16,222 nucleotides of DNA, from positions 1-16,222 of the forward strand of contig JAUVQR010000010.1 in NCBI GenBank assembly GCA_030598065.1, written 5' to 3'. The position numbers were made by a program, and so were the translations under genes. The DNA comes from Planctomycetota bacterium. Lineage in GTDB: Bacteria > Planctomycetota > Brocadiia > Brocadiales > Bathyanammoxibiaceae. Below are positions 14,698 to 16,222 of this stretch, in pieces; position 1 is the stretch's first letter, and each line of letters begins with the position of its first letter. The notes beneath the pieces were generated by a model, which did not search any database, was not told the DNA's origin, and worked only from the letters and a program-made list of their open reading frames with translations.

Positions 14698-15894
14698 CTA
14701 GAGATTCAGCTCCCAGACGCCGGCGATGGGGTGTTCGCAGTCGCCGCACTTGCCGTCTTTCATGGTATTCCGCACGATGGTATAGCCGACCCTCTCTATA
14801 ACCACCTCCTTGCAACCGGGGCAGAACGTTTTCTCCCCTGGATGTCCGGGGACGTTGCCTACATACGCGTAGTTCAGTCCGGCGTCCATGGCAATCTTTC
14901 TGGCCGTCTCTAACGTGCGCACCGGGGTGGGCGGAAGGTTTTTTATCTTGTATGTGGGATGAAAGCGGGAGAAATGAATGGGCACGTCCGGCCCCAGCTC
15001 CTTATATACCCACGCGGTCATCTCGCTCAGTTCTTTCCGGCTGTCATTAAGCGTGGGCACTATCAGCACCACCAGCTCGAACCACATACCCTGCTCCTTC
15101 AGCGTGACGAGGGTCTCCAGCACCGGCTTCAGCTCTCCGCTGCAGGTTTCTTTGTAGAATGTTTCAGTAAACCCTTTGAGGTCTATCTTGACGGCGCTGA
15201 GATGTTTGCACAGTTCTATGAGGGGTTCTTCCTTTATGTATCCGTTGGACACCATAACGCTGCTGACCCCGTCCTGTCTTGCCGCCGTTGCCGTGTCGTA
15301 CATGAACTCGTAAAAGACGACCGGCTCCGTGTAGGTGTATGCGATGGTGGGGGAGCTGGTCCTCTGTGCACGTCCTATGATATCGCGCGGCGTGAGTTTC
15401 ATATTATCAATCTGTTCGGGACGGAACTGCGATATCTGCCAGTTCTGGCAGAACCTGCACTCCACGTTACAACCGGCCGCGGCGACGGAGACCGCATTGG
15501 TGCCGGGAAGGTAGTGGAAGAACGGTTTTTTCTCTATGGGGTCAACGTGGAAGGCGCATGCGCGCGAGTGGACCAGCGTGTGGTATTTGCCGCCCCGGTT
15601 CTCCCTTACGCCGCAGTAGCCCCTTTCAAGGTCGGCAACCTGACATGCCCTGGGGCAGAGCTCGCACTCTACGCGGGAGTCCTCCAGCTTCTTATAGTAC
15701 ATCGCCTCGTAAAGCGGAAACTCCCCGTCGCTCTCGCCGGTTACTAATGCCCCTGCGGCGGACTCGGAGGCTGCCAGGACGTCGGGGCATCCCATGCACG
15801 CGGCGCCCACCGCCGTCAGGCCGGCCTTAAGAAATCCCCTTCTTGAGACAGCTCTACTTCTCATATCAGAACTACCCGTATCACGACAACTCAT
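14698..15894 (-). CDS. AmmeMemoRadiSam-type radical SAM enzyme with twin-arginine signal
   Basis: Numbered from the ATG at 15894 the protein has 398 residues. A twin-arginine motif SRRGFLK (R18, R19) and hydrophobic segment precede CELCPRAC and GYCGVREN (C77, C80, C84, C94). The radical SAM motif GCNVECRFC follows (C142, C146, C149), binding a [4Fe-4S] cluster that would cleave S-adenosylmethionine. The C-terminus has two further CxxC pairs (CPGC, CGDC) typical of the family's zinc-ribbon-like end. This matches the radical SAM component of AmmeMemoRadiSam systems, usually found with AMMECR1 and MEMO1 homologues, neither of which is visible here. The frame opens further to a GTG at 15918, and the ATG at 15864 gives a compact Tat signal. 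No strong ribosome-binding site distinguishes them. The substrate is unknown. Confidence 0.88.
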   Translation of the reverse strand: MSCRDTGSSDMRSRAVSRRGFLKAGLTAVGAACMGCPDVLAASESAAGALVTGESDGEFPLYEAMYYKKLEDSRVECELCPRACQVADLERGYCGVRENRGGKYHTLVHSRACAFHVDPIEKKPFFHYLPGTNAVSVAAAGCNVECRFCQNWQISQFRPEQIDNMKLTPRDIIGRAQRTSSPTIAYTYTEPVVFYEFMYDTATAARQDGVSSVMVSNGYIKEEPLIELCKHLSAVKIDLKGFTETFYKETCSGELKPVLETLVTLKEQGMWFELVVLIVPTLNDSRKELSEMTAWVYKELGPDVPIHFSRFHPTYKIKNLPPTPVRTLETARKIAMDAGLNYAYVGNVPGHPGEKTFCPGCKEVVIERVGYTIVRNTMKDGKCGDCEHPIAGVWELNL

Positions 15895-15906
15895 ATCAAA
15901 ACTACC
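15860..15906 (-). repeat. Duplicated 17-bp start region of the radical SAM gene
   Basis: Two copies of CTCATATCARAACTACC (15860-15876 and 15890-15906, one mismatch, 30-bp period) cover two in-frame ATG codons of the radical SAM gene. The 30-bp period keeps the frame and gives the repeated peptide GSxDM. A tandem duplication of the translation start is the simplest reading. Confidence 0.75.
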
Positions 15907-15988
15907 TTGGGTTAACACATCTAGTCTACACCCGTGAAGCGAATGCTGTCAAGCGGTAAGTCTCAATGATACGTTTGCGATTACCTCT

Positions 15989-16016
15989 TTAACTTCGTCT
16001 CCTTACAGGGTAGAAT
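15989..16016 (+). promoter_or_regulatory. Candidate promoter for the purine nucleoside phosphorylase gene
   Basis: TAGAAT (16011-16016, 5/6 of the -10 consensus) lies 16 bp after TTAACT (15989-15994, 4/6 of the -35 consensus) in the divergent region with the radical SAM gene. A start about 7 bp later would leave almost no leader before the ATG at 16029, so this is tentative. Confidence 0.25.
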
Positions 16017-16028
16017 CGGGCACGAAAA

Positions 16029-16222
16029 ATGGCCGGACTTTATGAACAATTGCAAGAATCTGTTGGCTGCATCCGGGATAAAATCCCCGAAAGGCCACAA
16101 ATAGGGGTCGTCCTGGGTACAGGGTGGGAGGGCTTTACGGATGAGCTGGACTCAAGCGTCGGGATTGAATACGCCCGCGTTCCCAACCTGCCGCCCCAGC
16201 GGTCCGAAGGCGCAAAAAAGGG
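16029..16222 (+). CDS. Purine nucleoside phosphorylase, N-terminal part (3' partial)
   Basis: The first 64 codons are present and the gene runs off the window end. The sequence MAGLYEQLQESVGCIRDKIP followed by QIGVVLGTGWEGF matches the start of trimeric purine nucleoside phosphorylases, whose phosphate-binding loop is usually VLGSGLG. These cytoplasmic enzymes split purine nucleosides with phosphate in nucleoside salvage. The next family landmark, a Pro-rich PxxxVxGHxG segment, should follow IEYARVPNLP. Here it reads PPQRSEGAKKG, which is a poor match, so either this protein diverges or the last ~30 bases carry sequence errors. The gene diverges from the radical SAM gene across about 134 bp. 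Confidence 0.62.
   Translation, partial: MAGLYEQLQESVGCIRDKIPERPQIGVVLGTGWEGFTDELDSSVGIEYARVPNLPPQRSEGAKK

Noticed and set aside
14586..14801. A 71-codon + strand frame across the intergenic repeats
   Set aside because: It runs through the palindromes and into the 3' end of the radical SAM gene on the other strand, with no ribosome-binding site or recognisable sequence.
14959..15747. A 262-codon + strand frame opposite the radical SAM gene
   Set aside because: The - strand encodes clear CxxxCxxC and zinc-site motifs; the + frame shows no coherent domain.

Overview
The window reads as bacterial chromosome of moderately high GC, tightly packed with genes. No rRNA, tRNA, CRISPR array, transposase or phage gene was seen. 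Several features point to a planctomycete-like bacterium, perhaps near the anammox order Brocadiales: a MoxR/DUF58/double-VWA operon whose second VWA protein carries a cysteine-less glutamine-amidotransferase-like domain, a bacterial Clp1-type polynucleotide kinase beside a THEP1 NTPase, a membrane-fused spermidine-synthase-like protein, and an AmmeMemoRadiSam radical SAM enzyme. This assignment is inference from gene content; nothing in the window proves the taxon.

Region 1 (1-9208, + strand) is one operon of six genes separated by 3-7 bases. In order they are: the C-terminal part of a very low-complexity Gly/Gln/Ser/Lys/Glu protein (its 5' end lies outside the window); a MoxR AAA+ ATPase; a DUF58 protein; a BatA-like membrane VWA protein; a large membrane protein with two VWA domains and a GATase-like domain; and a secreted PDZ protein with a helical C-terminus. 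A weak terminator-like hairpin follows at 9207-9226, then a lipoprotein (9250-10104) that may belong to the same unit. In known families MoxR ATPases act as chaperones on VWA/DUF58 partners, so a membrane-anchored, metal-ion-dependent assembly or stress complex is the likely theme. Its client is unknown.

Region 2 (10072-11535, - strand) is a two-gene nucleotide-handling unit: a Clp1/Grc3-type polynucleotide 5'-kinase followed by a THEP1 nucleoside-triphosphatase. The THEP1 3' end overlaps the convergent lipoprotein gene by 33 bp. Region 3 (11536-14421, + strand) starts with a divergent promoter region, then a 60-residue lipoprotein and a 780-residue protein. That protein has a spermidine-synthase-like domain set between two membrane halves that look like an internal duplication, and it lacks key aminopropyltransferase residues.

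Region 4 (14422-16222) holds a gene-free stretch of 276 bp with degenerate palindromic repeats, a convergent AmmeMemoRadiSam-type radical SAM gene with a twin-arginine signal and a duplicated start region, and the first 64 codons of a divergent purine nucleoside phosphorylase cut by the window end.
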